NCBI GenBank assembly: GCA_000648925.1
Contig: JFHF01000035.1
Location: 1-64,000, forward strand
DNA from: Caballeronia jiangsuensis
GTDB taxonomy: Bacteria; Pseudomonadota; Gammaproteobacteria; Burkholderiales; Burkholderiaceae
DNA: 64,000 nt
Reading direction: 5' to 3'
Shown: piece after piece, positions 9,387 through 17,988 of the stretch
Numbering within the stretch: the first letter of the stretch is position 1
Layout: each line of letters starts with the position of its first letter
Translations under genes and position numbers: made by a program
Notes under the pieces: generated by a model
Seen by the model: only the letters and a program-made list of their open reading frames with translations
Database searches by the model: none
Told to the model about the DNA's origin: nothing

Positions 9387-9530
9387 GTCCCACACGCCGT
9401 TCGCGATGAAGAGCTCGCGGCCCAGCAACACGGTGCCGAACTGATTGTTCGCGATACCGACCGCCGCCCAGATCCCCGCTTCCCTTTGATGCCCCACGGG
9501 CAGTGCCGCCGCAGCGAGCAAAACCAACCG
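9387..9530 (-). pseudogene. Degraded porin copy (relic of the neighbouring porin)
   Basis: Bases 9387-9471 align without gaps to 10653-10737 inside the intact porin, with nine mismatches in 85 by eye. In one minus-strand frame they read WAAVGIANNQFGTVLLGREL, then FIANGVWD; the intact porin has WATVGIANNQFGTLLLGREL, then FISNGVWD. Just upstream the same frame reads VLLAAAALP, like a leftover signal-peptide core, so most of the N-terminal region is lost. Bases about 9640-9680 also resemble the region upstream of the intact porin (both contain a TTTTGAAG...AACTAC segment). The frame is not a working porin. It probably arose by tandem duplication and decay. Confidence 0.7.
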
Positions 9531-9805
9531 ATGGCTGCTGTCTGGCCTGATGCGGGCGCATTGGGCCGAACGTGGTTATCGAGGAAAGACGCGCGTGAAC
9601 GTGCGCACGACGAAGCATCGCGACGACGCGATGATCGGAGGCATTCCTCATTTTTTCGGGGATTTTGAAGCAGAACTACATGTTATGACGCGCGGTTTTG
9701 TCGTTTAGATTGTCGATTCGACAAATGTCGTGCGTGAACCGAAAAGCCTCCGGATCGATGTTCGTCATGCTAAGCATGGCGTACCCGGCCAAGCGCGCGC
9801 CCAAA

Positions 9806-9842
9806 TAAAAAACGGTGCGATACCCTTTCGGGCACCGCACCG
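9806..9842 (-). terminator. Terminator of the porin gene
   Basis: CGGTGCG (9813-9819) pairs with CGCACCG (9836-9842). On the minus strand the hairpin is followed by a T-rich run (complement of AATAAAAAA). It lies about 65 bases after the porin stop. Confidence 0.75.
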
Positions 9843-9905
9843 ATACGCGCCTCTCGCAGCAGCGTGAAAACCTTCTAAAAAAGACTCTTTGGTCAGACTC
9901 GCCGA

Positions 9906-11054
9906 TTAGAACGAGTGCTGGATACCTGCGTACACGCCCGTCTGGCTGTGGCCGGGGAACGGGTTGTCCGTCGAAGCGGCCGAACCGTAGTTGTTGGCGT
10001 TCAGGCCGTAGTTCGCGGTCTTGCTGTTCTGCACCGTCGCAACCTGCAGATCGAGCAGGGTGCGCTTGGACAGGTTGTACGAGCCGCCGACCGTGTAGAT
10101 GGTCGCGTTGCCCGCGCCGTTGTTGCCGTTCACGTGGTAGACCGCGGCGATCAGCGCTGCCGCCGGCGTCGCTTGCCACGTCACGCCGCCCCATTCGTGA
10201 TCGAGCGCGGTCGGCTGGCCGGGCAACTGACCCGTCATGCCCGAGCTGCGGATCGCCTGGTAAGCGCCCTGAACCTTGAACTGGCCGAGGAACACGTTGA
10301 ACATCGCCGTGTATTCACGCGAATACGCGTACGCGCCGTTGCCGCCCGAGCCGCCGTCGATCGGGTTGTACACGCCGCCCAGCGTACCGTTCGCCGGGTT
10401 GCGGATTTCGTCGTACATACCGCGGATCTGGAAGAGCGGCGTCGTGTAGGTGATATACGCGCCCGCTTCACGGCCTTGCGGCGTCGTGCCGTTACCGTTC
10501 CAGTTCGTCGCGTTGGAGAGCGAGTACTGACCGTAGAAGTCGAGGCCCGCGAACTTCGGCGACTGGTACGAAATGTTGTTGCTCGATTGCGGCCAGTTGC
10601 GGCCACGCACCAGCGATGCCGACGACCAGTTCGACTGGCCGAACGGATCGAAGTCCCACACGCCGTTGGAGATGAAGAGCTCACGACCCAGCAACAGGGT
10701 ACCGAACTGGTTGTTCGCGATACCAACCGTCGCCCAGCGATTAAAGAGACCGCCGCCGCCCGGGCCTTGACCCGTCATGGTGTTGAAGCTGCCTTCCAAC
10801 TGGAACACGGCGCGGTAGCCGCCGCCCAGATCTTCGACGCCCTTCAAACCCCACAAGCTCGTGCCCCAGTCACCGCTTTCCGCCTTGAAGCGGTGCGACG
10901 AGCCGGTGGCAGGCGCGCCGGCCGGACCGGTCGGCACACCGTTCATATATTCGAGCCCCGCGTCCAGGCGGCCATACAGCGTCACGCTGCTCTGAGCGTG
11001 CGCGACCGCGCTGAACGTCAGCAGTGCTGCCGACGCGAGCAAAGCTTTCTTCAT
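9906..11054 (-). CDS. Outer-membrane porin (Gram-negative porin family)
   Basis: Trimeric 16-strand diffusion porin of the type common in Burkholderia (382 aa). The first 20 residues form a signal peptide ending AVAHA before QSSVTLYGRLDAG, the family's typical first strand. The protein ends in GIQHSF, the C-terminal phenylalanine needed for outer-membrane assembly. Two ATGs lie in tandem at 11057 and 11054. The second is chosen because GGAGG is then five bases upstream. It is transcribed alone, with its own terminator. A decayed partial copy lies just downstream. Substrate preference cannot be read from sequence. Confidence 0.93.
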   Translation of the reverse strand: MKKALLASAALLTFSAVAHAQSSVTLYGRLDAGLEYMNGVPTGPAGAPATGSSHRFKAESGDWGTSLWGLKGVEDLGGGYRAVFQLEGSFNTMTGQGPGGGGLFNRWATVGIANNQFGTLLLGRELFISNGVWDFDPFGQSNWSSASLVRGRNWPQSSNNISYQSPKFAGLDFYGQYSLSNATNWNGNGTTPQGREAGAYITYTTPLFQIRGMYDEIRNPANGTLGGVYNPIDGGSGGNGAYAYSREYTAMFNVFLGQFKVQGAYQAIRSSGMTGQLPGQPTALDHEWGGVTWQATPAAALIAAVYHVNGNNGAGNATIYTVGGSYNLSKRTLLDLQVATVQNSKTANYGLNANNYGSAASTDNPFPGHSQTGVYAGIQHSF

Positions 11055-11057
11055 CAT

Positions 11058-11541
11058 CTCCTCCAACCCTGTCAAGAAATAGAACCCAAGTGCTGCTGTG
11101 TGGTTCGATGCGAGCGCACCCAACCGAAAATTGTTTTCAGAGGAAGGACACGCGGGCTGTGGTGCTAGGCGATTCGTGCGTCGTGGGCGCGAACCTGACG
11201 CCGACCCGTCGATCGGTGTCGTTCCTCAGTTTCTTTTGGACTTTTGAAGTAAAACTACTTTTTGGGTACTTCGTTTTGGTACTTTGGTTACCAATTTAAC
11301 AAAATACGGTATAAGCGCCAAAGAAATTTGACGTTAGGCGACTGTGTGTGTCAAAAATGCAATGCCCATGTGATAGACCCACTACCCACACCATGGGAAA
11401 CACCCCGCAAAGCCTTATGCCATCAGGGCTTTAGGGTGATGTAAGTTTCAGAGTCAGGTTTGTCGCCTATTGACGCGAGCGCGTCGTGGCGCTAGGTCGG
11501 AGCAGGGCGCGAAAGAGGTTGATACAACTGCGCCCGGACGC
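11058..11541. other. AT-rich porin upstream region
   Basis: Nearly 480 bases without a gene. The stretch 11230-11330 is clearly more AT-rich than its surroundings and holds near-repeats of GGTACTT and GGTACTTTGGTTACC (about 11256-11291). This probably contains the porin promoter and regulatory sites on the minus strand. I cannot define the exact -35/-10. Confidence 0.45.
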
Positions 11542-11568
11542 AAAAAAAGCGCCTCTTGGGCGCCTTTT
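11542..11568 (-). terminator. Terminator of hisQMP operon
   Basis: On the minus strand AAAAGGCGCC pairs with GGCGCTTTT (one G-T wobble) and runs into seven T (complement of 11542-11548). It lies 40 bases after the hisP stop. Confidence 0.75.
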
Positions 11569-11607
11569 CTGGAGTGGAAGGTTATCGAAGCCGGCCTTCG
11601 CCGGGTG

Positions 11608-12387
11608 CTACTTGAGGCTGCCCGACAGGAACTGTTTCAGGCGCTCGCTCTTCGTATTGCCGAACACCGCATCGGGATGACCTTCCTCCTCGATGCGCCC
11701 CTGATGCAGAAACACGACATGATTCGACACGTTGCGCGCGAACGCCATCTCGTGCGTCACGACGATCATCGTGCGGCCTTCCTCGGCGAGCGTCTGCATG
11801 ACCTTGAGCACTTCGCCCACGAGTTCGGGGTCGAGTGCGGAAGTCGGTTCGTCGAAGAGCATGACATCGGGATGCATCGCGAGCGCGCGTGCAATCGCAA
11901 CGCGCTGCTGCTGGCCGCCCGACAAATGCGACGGATACTGCTTCTCCACGCGCGGCGCGAGCCCGACCTTCTCCAGATACGTGCGCGCGCGATCCTCGGC
12001 TTCCTTCTTCGAGAGCCCGAGCACGTTGACGGGCGCTTCGGTCACATTCTCCAGCACGTTCATGTGCGACCAGAGGTTGAAGTGCTGGAAGACCATCGAC
12101 AACTTCGAGCGCACTTGCCTCAGTTGTTTCTGGTCCGCCGCCTTCAGCGCGCCGGTCTTGTCCTTCATCGTGCGGACTTCGGTGCCGTCGACGAAGATGC
12201 GCCCCTGGTTCGGCTGCTCCAGGAAGTTGATACAGCGCAGCATCGTGCTCTTGCCCGAGCCGGACGAGCCGATGATGCTGATCACGTCGCCGGCCTTCGC
12301 CTTGAGGGAAACGCCCTTCAGGACTTCGTTGCTGCCGTACTGCTTGTGAATATCGTCGACGAAAAGCTTGTGCATCTGGGAATTCAT
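11608..12387 (-). CDS. hisP: Basic amino-acid ABC transporter ATP-binding protein (HisP type)
   Basis: ATPase of a polar amino-acid importer, 259 aa. Walker [10 protein letters not shown] is at 40-48, the signature LSGGQQQR from 155, and Walker B VMLFDE at 175-180. The segment [15 protein letters not shown] after the Q-loop is typical of the HisP/GlnQ group and strongly resembles the histidine/lysine/arginine/ornithine ATPases. Last gene of a three-gene operon (hisQ, hisM, hisP) with equal 27-base gaps. The substrate class is inferred from family; histidine or arginine is likely. Confidence 0.92.
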   Translation of the reverse strand: MNSQMHKLFVDDIHKQYGSNEVLKGVSLKAKAGDVISIIGSSGSGKSTMLRCINFLEQPNQGRIFVDGTEVRTMKDKTGALKAADQKQLRQVRSKLSMVFQHFNLWSHMNVLENVTEAPVNVLGLSKKEAEDRARTYLEKVGLAPRVEKQYPSHLSGGQQQRVAIARALAMHPDVMLFDEPTSALDPELVGEVLKVMQTLAEEGRTMIVVTHEMAFARNVSNHVVFLHQGRIEEEGHPDAVFGNTKSERLKQFLSGSLK

Positions 12388-12414
12388 GAAGTGTCCTTGG
12401 CTGACTCGATGGTC

Positions 12415-13128
12415 TTATTTGCCTTGCGGCCGCAAATAAGCGAGCCAGCGATACTCGGCGCGGCGGAACAGCCACACGAGCGCGAACGAAATGCAGAGAT
12501 AGAGCAGGGCGGCGATGCCGAACGCCTCGAACGACTGATACGTCGCCGAATTGACGTCGCGCGCGATCTTGAGGATGTCCGGCACGGTCGCGGTGAATGC
12601 GACGGTGGTCGCGTGCAGCATCAGAATGACTTCGTTGCTGTAATACGGCAGCGCGCGTCGCAACGCGGACGGCAGAATCACCCGTCGATACAGCGTGAAC
12701 CCCGACATGCCGTACGCGCGCGCGGCTTCGATCTCGCCGTAGGGCGTCGCCTTGATCGCGCCCGCGAAAATCTCCGTCGTGTACGCGCAGGTGTTGAGCG
12801 TGAACGCGAGCAGCGTGCAGTTCATGCCGCTGCGGAAGAACTCGGCGAGCAGCATGTGGTCGCGCACTACCTGCAGGCTGTAGAGACCCGTGTAGCAGAG
12901 CAGCAACTGCACGTAGAGCGGCGTGCCGCGAAAGACGTAGGTATAGAGCCACACCGAGCGCGACAGCAGCTTGTTCTTCGACACCCGCGCGACCGCGAGC
13001 GGCACCGAAAGACAAAAGCCCAAGCCGATGGAGATGACGAGCAGCCACATCGTGATCGCGAGACCGGTGATGCGGTAGCCGTCGGTGAAGAGGTAGTTCT
13101 TCCAGTATTCCTGGATGATTTCGATCAT
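12415..13128 (-). CDS. hisM: Basic amino-acid ABC transporter permease (HisM type)
   Basis: Inner-membrane permease of 237 aa with about five helices. It has the amino-acid permease signatures FRGTPLYVQLLL and EIEAARAYGMSGFTLYRRVI, the EAA-type loop that contacts HisP. It begins with ATG after CAGGGATC. Forms the channel with HisQ. Lies between hisQ and hisP, 27 bases from each. Confidence 0.92.
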   Translation of the reverse strand: MIEIIQEYWKNYLFTDGYRITGLAITMWLLVISIGLGFCLSVPLAVARVSKNKLLSRSVWLYTYVFRGTPLYVQLLLCYTGLYSLQVVRDHMLLAEFFRSGMNCTLLAFTLNTCAYTTEIFAGAIKATPYGEIEAARAYGMSGFTLYRRVILPSALRRALPYYSNEVILMLHATTVAFTATVPDILKIARDVNSATYQSFEAFGIAALLYLCISFALVWLFRRAEYRWLAYLRPQGK

Positions 13129-13155
13129 GATCCCTGCCGCTCTTGAATGGACCGA

Positions 13156-13842
13156 TTAGAGGTCGGCCTTGCGCACGCCGATGGAATAGCGCCGCTCCAG
13201 CCAGATCAGCACGAGATTCGAGATCGTGGTGATCGCGAGATACACCGCGCCCGCGAGTAGCGTGAAGAAGAAAAAGCGCAGCGTGCCCTTGCCGGCATCC
13301 TGCGAAGCCTTGACGACATCCGCGAGACCGATGATCGACACGAGCGCCGTCGCCTTGACCATGACCTGCCAGTTATTGCCGATGCCCGGCAGCGCGAAAC
13401 GCATCATCTGCGGAAACATGATGCGCGAGAAGGTCTGCCACGGCGTCATGCCGTAAGCCGCGCCCGCTTCGAGCTGGCCGCGCGGCACGGAGAGAAACGC
13501 GCCGCGGAAGGTTTCGGTGAAGTAGGCGCCGTAGATGAAGCCGAGCACCAGAATGCCGGCGAGAAACGGATCGATGTCGATCTGATCCCAGCCCATCGCG
13601 TCCGTGAACAGGTTCAGCCAGATCTGGATGCTGTAGAACAGCAGCAGCATCAGCACGAGATCGGGCACGCCGCGGATGAGCGTCGTGTAGACGGTGCCGA
13701 ATCCCGACGCCACGCGGTTTTTCGACAGCTTCGCCGCCGCGCCGATCAGGCCGATCACAAAGGCGAACACGAGCGACAGCACCGCCAGCTTGACGGTCTG
13801 CCAGGTGCCCGCGAGGATCAGCGGACCGTAGCCTTGCAACAT
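13156..13842 (-). CDS. hisQ: Basic amino-acid ABC transporter permease (HisQ type)
   Basis: Permease subunit of 228 aa. Motifs LIRGVPDLVLMLLL and LEAGAAYGMTPWQTFSRIMF match the HisQ/ArtQ group. A Shine-Dalgarno AAGGAA precedes ATG at 13842. First gene of hisQMP. In many relatives a periplasmic binding protein (hisJ/argT) comes just upstream; here there is none, and the next gene upstream is a divergent pirin. The importer must borrow a binding protein encoded elsewhere. Confidence 0.92.
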   Translation of the reverse strand: MLQGYGPLILAGTWQTVKLAVLSLVFAFVIGLIGAAAKLSKNRVASGFGTVYTTLIRGVPDLVLMLLLFYSIQIWLNLFTDAMGWDQIDIDPFLAGILVLGFIYGAYFTETFRGAFLSVPRGQLEAGAAYGMTPWQTFSRIMFPQMMRFALPGIGNNWQVMVKATALVSIIGLADVVKASQDAGKGTLRFFFFTLLAGAVYLAITTISNLVLIWLERRYSIGVRKADL

Positions 13843-14299
13843 GGTGATTCCTTAGTGAGGTGCCTAACGTGCATGGAGTGCGACGGGCGCGGCGCGCGAT
13901 ACGAATGTCATCATCTCTTTTCCCGGCCGGCGGCGCGCTTCCCGCGCGTTTCGGCTGTCCTTCTCCGGCACGCTCCTGCTTTGCGTCCAGCGGACGGTAT
14001 TCTATGTGGTCAAAATTGCGGGCTGCCGTTGCTGCTAACCCTGCCAACGCGCAATTGCTGCGCGGCGACGGGCTCGCGACTGCCGGATTCCCCGGCGCTT
14101 CGGCCGATCAGCGTCCGCCGCCACCCCGAAAAGCGCGGTATTTTACCCGAAGCCGACGCGCGCGCGGAGGCGAAGCCGGAAGAGTCCGATTACATGCATG
14201 GGTGGAACGATGTAGTGCCGGCGGGCGCGTTGTTTCGAAGCTCCGCCGCCCTTACATTCTCTCCATCGCAAAACAACGCCTTGGGCGGGAGCAAACATC
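13843..14299. other. Intergenic region between hisQ and pirin genes
   Basis: About 455 bases with divergent promoters expected. I see no gene with believable codon use and start, no clear hairpin, and no strong promoter match. Confidence 0.4.
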
Positions 14300-14998
14300 A
14301 TGTTCGAGATTCGCCGCAGCAACGAACGCGGTCACGCCAACCACGGCTGGCTCGACTCGTATCACAGCTTCTCCTTTGCCGATTACTACGATCCGGAGCA
14401 TACGCACTTCGGCGCGCTGCGCGTGATCAACGAAGACCGCGTCGCGGGCGGGCAGGGTTTCGGCGCGCATGGCCATCGCGATATGGAAATCGTGAGTTAC
14501 GTGCTCGACGGCGCGCTCGCGCACCGCGACAGCATGGGCAACGGCTCGACGATCCGTCCCGGCGACGTGCAGCGCATGAGCGCCGGCACCGGCGTGCGTC
14601 ACAGCGAATTCAACGGCTCACCGACGGACACCGCGCATTTCCTGCAGATCTGGATCATTCCGGATGCGCCGGGCGGAGCGCCGGGCTACGAGGAAAAGCG
14701 CTTCGCGGACGACGAAAAGCGCGGCCGGCTGCGCGTGATCGCGTCGCCGGAAGGTGTGGACGGCTCGGTCAGGATCGGCGCGGACACACGGATATTCGCG
14801 GGCTTCTTCAATGGCGACGAACGCGCCGACTTCGACGTGCCGGCGGGCCGCCGCGTATATGTGCACGTGGCGCGCGGCGCGGTGACGGTGAATGGCGAGG
14901 CGCTCGGCGCCGGCGACGCCGCGAAGCTCGAGGATGTGTCGAAGGTCACGCTCGAAAAGGGCGATAACGCCGAAGTGCTGTTGTTCGACCTCGCGTAA
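14300..14998 (+). CDS. Pirin family protein (YhaK-like bicupin)
   Basis: Cupin-superfamily protein of 232 aa. The pirin N-terminal core shows HANHGWLDSYHSFSFADYYD and a metal-site run, GQGFGAHGHRDMEIVSYVL, with the histidines and glutamate that bind iron. The C-terminal cupin half is also present. Close relatives include E. coli YhaK and YhhW, the latter with quercetin dioxygenase activity; the real substrate here is unknown. A GGGAGC Shine-Dalgarno precedes the ATG. Single gene with a terminator straight after it. Confidence 0.88.
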   Translation: MFEIRRSNERGHANHGWLDSYHSFSFADYYDPEHTHFGALRVINEDRVAGGQGFGAHGHRDMEIVSYVLDGALAHRDSMGNGSTIRPGDVQRMSAGTGVRHSEFNGSPTDTAHFLQIWIIPDAPGGAPGYEEKRFADDEKRGRLRVIASPEGVDGSVRIGADTRIFAGFFNGDERADFDVPAGRRVYVHVARGAVTVNGEALGAGDAAKLEDVSKVTLEKGDNAEVLLFDLA

Positions 14999-15019
14999 GT
15001 CCCGGTTCGCCGATGAAAA

Positions 15020-15050
15020 AAAGCCGCGGAGCGTCATGCTCCGCGGCTTT
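15020..15050. terminator. Bidirectional terminator between pirin and Spy-like genes
   Basis: AAAGCCGCGGAGC (15020-15032) and its perfect complement (15038-15050) around a GTCAT loop. An A run precedes it and TTTTGTTTT follows, so it can serve the two convergent genes. Confidence 0.85.
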
Positions 15051-15070
15051 TGTTTTGCCGCACCCGCCGC

Positions 15071-15664
15071 TTACGGCTTCGCGGTGGCCGATGCGCCCGC
15101 CGCCGCACCCGGCGCGCCGTCCGGGCCGCCGCGCTTGCCCCAGCGCTCATGCATCTTCTGCTCGTGCTCGTGCATCTTCGCGAAGTGCTTCTTGAGCGCG
15201 GTGCTGACGGTCGTCTTCTGCTGATCGTTCAGCGCGTTGTAGAAGTTCAGCCACGCGGTCGTGGTCTGCTCGCGCAGTTGCGCGTTCTGCGCCTCGATCT
15301 TCTGGTGCGCCGCATGCATCGCGTTCAGGTCGAGGATCGGCTGGCTTTCCATCGACTTGAACTGATCGCGCATCTGCTTGTGGCTTTCGCGCATGGCCTG
15401 ATGATTCTGCTTCATCGTCGTGAGCGCGGTCTGCCACAGCTTTTCCTGATCCGCGTTCAGCTTGAGCTGGCCGTGCAGTTCGTCCAGTTGCTTCTGCATG
15501 CGCATTTCCATGCGGTGGCCGCCAGGGCCGCCGTGGCCGCCCATCATGGCTGGGCCGCCGGGGGGCGGCGCAGTCGGCGCGTCGCTGGTGGCCGCGTAGG
15601 CCGTGCCGAACGTCAGCGCGATTGCAGCAGCGGCGGCGGTGAGGATGCGATATTGCTTGGCCAT
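15071..15664 (-). CDS. Periplasmic Spy/CpxP-like (LTxxQ) protein
   Basis: Secreted 197-aa protein with a signal peptide ending GTAYA before ATSD. After a Pro/Gly-rich linker the rest is a charged, helical region rich in Gln, Met and His. It carries two degenerate LTxxQ motifs (LNADQ and LNDQQ), the hallmark of CpxP/Spy envelope-stress chaperones. Met/His-rich stretches (MMGGHGG, HRMEMRM, KMHEHEQKMH) suggest metal contact. It is divergent from an OmpR-type two-component system, and CpxR-like boxes lie between them, so it may be a target and feedback component of that system. Confidence 0.8.
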   Translation of the reverse strand: MAKQYRILTAAAAAIALTFGTAYAATSDAPTAPPPGGPAMMGGHGGPGGHRMEMRMQKQLDELHGQLKLNADQEKLWQTALTTMKQNHQAMRESHKQMRDQFKSMESQPILDLNAMHAAHQKIEAQNAQLREQTTTAWLNFYNALNDQQKTTVSTALKKHFAKMHEHEQKMHERWGKRGGPDGAPGAAAGASATAKP

Positions 15665-15809
15665 CTTGATACTCCCTTGATTGTTTTCGATGCCGAAGCC
15701 ACGAGGCCTTGATCGACGTGTCGGTTGGTGTGTCGAGGTCTTGCGCTTGTCGGTGAAACACAGCGTAGGGGTTCGCGGCGGGGCGCGTGTTACGGGCTGG
15801 TTCAGGCTT

Positions 15810-15853
15810 GTTACGCGGGTTTACGCCCCGCTTTCGTCGTAACACCCCGTAAC
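15810..15853. promoter_or_regulatory. CpxR-like tandem half-sites between spy-like gene and two-component system
   Basis: On the plus strand GTAAC-N5-GTAAC occupies 15839-15853. On the minus strand GTAAA-N5-GTAAC occupies 15824-15810. A further half-site (GTTAC) lies at 15789-15793, 21 bases from the nearest. The CpxR consensus is GTAAA-N5-GTAAA. The two boxes face away from each other, one toward each divergent gene. Confidence 0.6.
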
Positions 15854-15909
15854 CCTTATGGCAGGCCTGTCATCAATCGAGGTTCGACTCACGCGCTAAA
15901 CTCCATCCC

Positions 15910-16632
15910 ATGACTACGCAAATACTTGTCGTCGACGACGACGCCGAACTGCGCGACCTTCTGCGCGACTATCTGGTCCGGCAGGGCATCGAGGTGTCGG
16001 TGCTGCATGACGCCGGTGGACTCGAACGCCGCATCGAACGCGAGCGGCCCGATCTCATCGTGCTCGATCTGATGATGCCGGGCGTCGACGGGCTGACCGC
16101 GCTCAAACAGTTGCGCGCATCCGGCGACGACATCCCGGTCATCATGCTGACCGCGCGCGCGGACGACGTGGACCGGATCGTCGGCCTCGAACTGGGCGCG
16201 GACGATTACCTCGGCAAGCCGTTCAATCCGCGCGAACTGCTCGCGCGCGTGCAGGCCGTGCTGCGCCGCCGCCGCACGATTCCGTCGGCCGCACCGGAGC
16301 AGCGCGAGCCGTATTCGTTCGGCCGGTTCCGGCTGGATTTCCAGTCGCGCACGCTGCAACAGGACGACAAGCCGCTCACGCTGTCCGGCAGCGAATTCGC
16401 GCTGCTCAAGATCTTCGTGAACAACCCGATGCGCACGCTCACGCGCGAGCGCCTGCTCGAACTGCTGCACGGCCCGGAATACGACGGCACCGACCGCGGC
16501 ATCGACGTGCAGGTGTGGCGTCTGCGCCGCATCCTCGAGTCCGATCCTTCGGCGCCGCGCTTTATCCAGACGGTGCGGGGGCGCGGCTACGTGTTCGTGC
16601 CGGACGGCGGGCAAAATGCGCCGGGCAATTGA
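15910..16632 (+). CDS. OmpR-family response regulator
   Basis: DNA-binding response regulator of 240 aa. The receiver domain has the acidic pair at D9/D10, the phosphoacceptor D53 in LIVLDLMMPG and K103 in GKPFNPREL. The C-terminal winged helix contains LTLSGSEFALLKIFV and ends VRGRGYVFVPDGG, the OmpR-type ending. It overlaps the downstream kinase gene by 17 bases. Likely controls its own operon and the divergent Spy-like gene through the GTAAC repeats (inference). Sequence type is nearer OmpR than CpxR, so I leave the symbol blank. Confidence 0.92.
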   Translation: MTTQILVVDDDAELRDLLRDYLVRQGIEVSVLHDAGGLERRIERERPDLIVLDLMMPGVDGLTALKQLRASGDDIPVIMLTARADDVDRIVGLELGADDYLGKPFNPRELLARVQAVLRRRRTIPSAAPEQREPYSFGRFRLDFQSRTLQQDDKPLTLSGSEFALLKIFVNNPMRTLTRERLLELLHGPEYDGTDRGIDVQVWRLRRILESDPSAPRFIQTVRGRGYVFVPDGGQNAPGN

Positions 16633-17956
16633 CACGCTTTTCGGCCGGCTGGTCGTCATCGTCATCGGCATGCTGGTGCTCTCGCATGTCGCGTGGTTCG
16701 CGATCATCCGCTTCGAGCGGGACAACGTGCAGACGCGCTTTGCCGTGGAGGAAGCCGTTTTCCTCGTCGAGGCGGTTCGTCAGCACATCGCCAATACGCC
16801 GGATCAGCCTTTGCCGCCGCGCGTGCGCGTGGTCGCGCTCGCGAGTCCCGACGTGCCCAGGCAGCCCGACGAGAACATGCCGCCGCCGCTGCAACGTTTC
16901 GTCGAGGACCTGAAGGACCGTCTGCCCGATGGCACCGACGTGCGCCTGAGCGAGCCCGGCGGCCCGCCCAGCGTGTGGGTGCATGGCGTGAAGGACACGG
17001 GATGGGTCGTTGTGCCGGTGCAGCCGCTGCGCCCGCCGCGCTCGCGCGACCGCATGCTCGTGTGGCTCGCGCTGATTTTCTCGACGGCCGTGCTTGCCGC
17101 GCTATTCGGCGCGTGGCAGTTGCAATATCCGCTGCGCTCGCTCGCGCAGGCGGTCGGGCGCTTCGGGCGCGGCCAGCCGACGCCGCCGGTGCCCGAGCGC
17201 GGCCCGCGCGAATTGCGCCAGTTGACGCACGGTTTCAATCAGATGGTCCGCGAGGTCTCGCAGACGGAAAGCGACCGCGCCGTGATGCTCGCGGGCGTCG
17301 CGCACGATCTGAAGACGCCGCTCGCGCGCCTGCGTCTGCGCGCCGAAATGATGGACGACGAGAAAATGCGCGACGGCGTCGTGCGCGACGTCGATTCGAT
17401 GGCGCATATCGTCGATCAGTTTCTCGTGTTCGCGCACGACCGCCCGGACGGCAGCGAGCCCGTTCCCGTCGACGAGCAGTGCGAGCGGATCGCGCGGGCG
17501 TATCGCGCGGTATCGCCGGGCGCGCAGCCGATTCGCCTGAAACTCGAGGCCGGACCCGCTTTCGCGCTGCCGGCGGCCACGCTCGACCGGCTCTTGTCGA
17601 ACCTGCTCGACAACGCGCACGCCTACGGCGCGCCGCCGGTCGTCATCGAGACGCGGCGGGAAGCCAGGGGCTGGGTGTTGTCGGTGTCCGATCACGGCAA
17701 GGGCATTGCGCCGGACGATCTCATCAAGGCTAGCCGGCCGTTCGTGCGGCTCGATCCGGCGCGCGGCGGCAGCGGACATAGCGGGCTCGGACTCGCCATC
17801 GTCGAGCGGCTTGCGCGGCGCGTGGGCGGTGAGTGCGAGATCGGCAATCGTGCCGATGGCGGATTGCAGGTCGCGATGACCTTTCCGTTCGACATCGCCA
17901 CGCGGCCGGTGGAAGAACGCCGCGCCGGCCCGCAGCACGAAGAGCGCGTGTCGTAA
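16616..17956 (+). CDS. Sensor histidine kinase (EnvZ type)
   Basis: Inner-membrane kinase of 446 aa. The first helix is at about 11-31, followed by a periplasmic loop of about 110 residues and a second helix at about 147-167. HAMP follows, then the H-box AGVAHDLKTPLARLRL with H230. ATP-binding boxes are N (LLSNLLDNAHAYG), G1 (DHGKGI) and G2 (GHSGLGLAIVERLA). The H-box wording is of the EnvZ class. It shares a 17-base overlap with its partner regulator, so the two form one two-component system. Confidence 0.92.
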   Translation: MRRAIDTLFGRLVVIVIGMLVLSHVAWFAIIRFERDNVQTRFAVEEAVFLVEAVRQHIANTPDQPLPPRVRVVALASPDVPRQPDENMPPPLQRFVEDLKDRLPDGTDVRLSEPGGPPSVWVHGVKDTGWVVVPVQPLRPPRSRDRMLVWLALIFSTAVLAALFGAWQLQYPLRSLAQAVGRFGRGQPTPPVPERGPRELRQLTHGFNQMVREVSQTESDRAVMLAGVAHDLKTPLARLRLRAEMMDDEKMRDGVVRDVDSMAHIVDQFLVFAHDRPDGSEPVPVDEQCERIARAYRAVSPGAQPIRLKLEAGPAFALPAATLDRLLSNLLDNAHAYGAPPVVIETRREARGWVLSVSDHGKGIAPDDLIKASRPFVRLDPARGGSGHSGLGLAIVERLARRVGGECEIGNRADGGLQVAMTFPFDIATRPVEERRAGPQHEERVS

Positions 17957-17988
17957 CGGCGCGCCAGGTGGCAGAAGCGGCGCGGCCG

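Noticed and set aside
7284-9527. Very long open frame on the minus strand opposite glk/hexR (and similar long antisense frames opposite zwf, uup, parE and parC)
   Set aside because: High third-position GC makes antisense frames stay open. Their products are Arg/Ala/His-rich, lack motifs and ribosome sites, and lie opposite well-recognised genes.
15389-15664. Met/His-rich start of the Spy-like protein as a copper-binding protein in its own right
   Set aside because: The Met and His residues are scattered without a known copper motif; the LTxxQ pattern explains the protein better.
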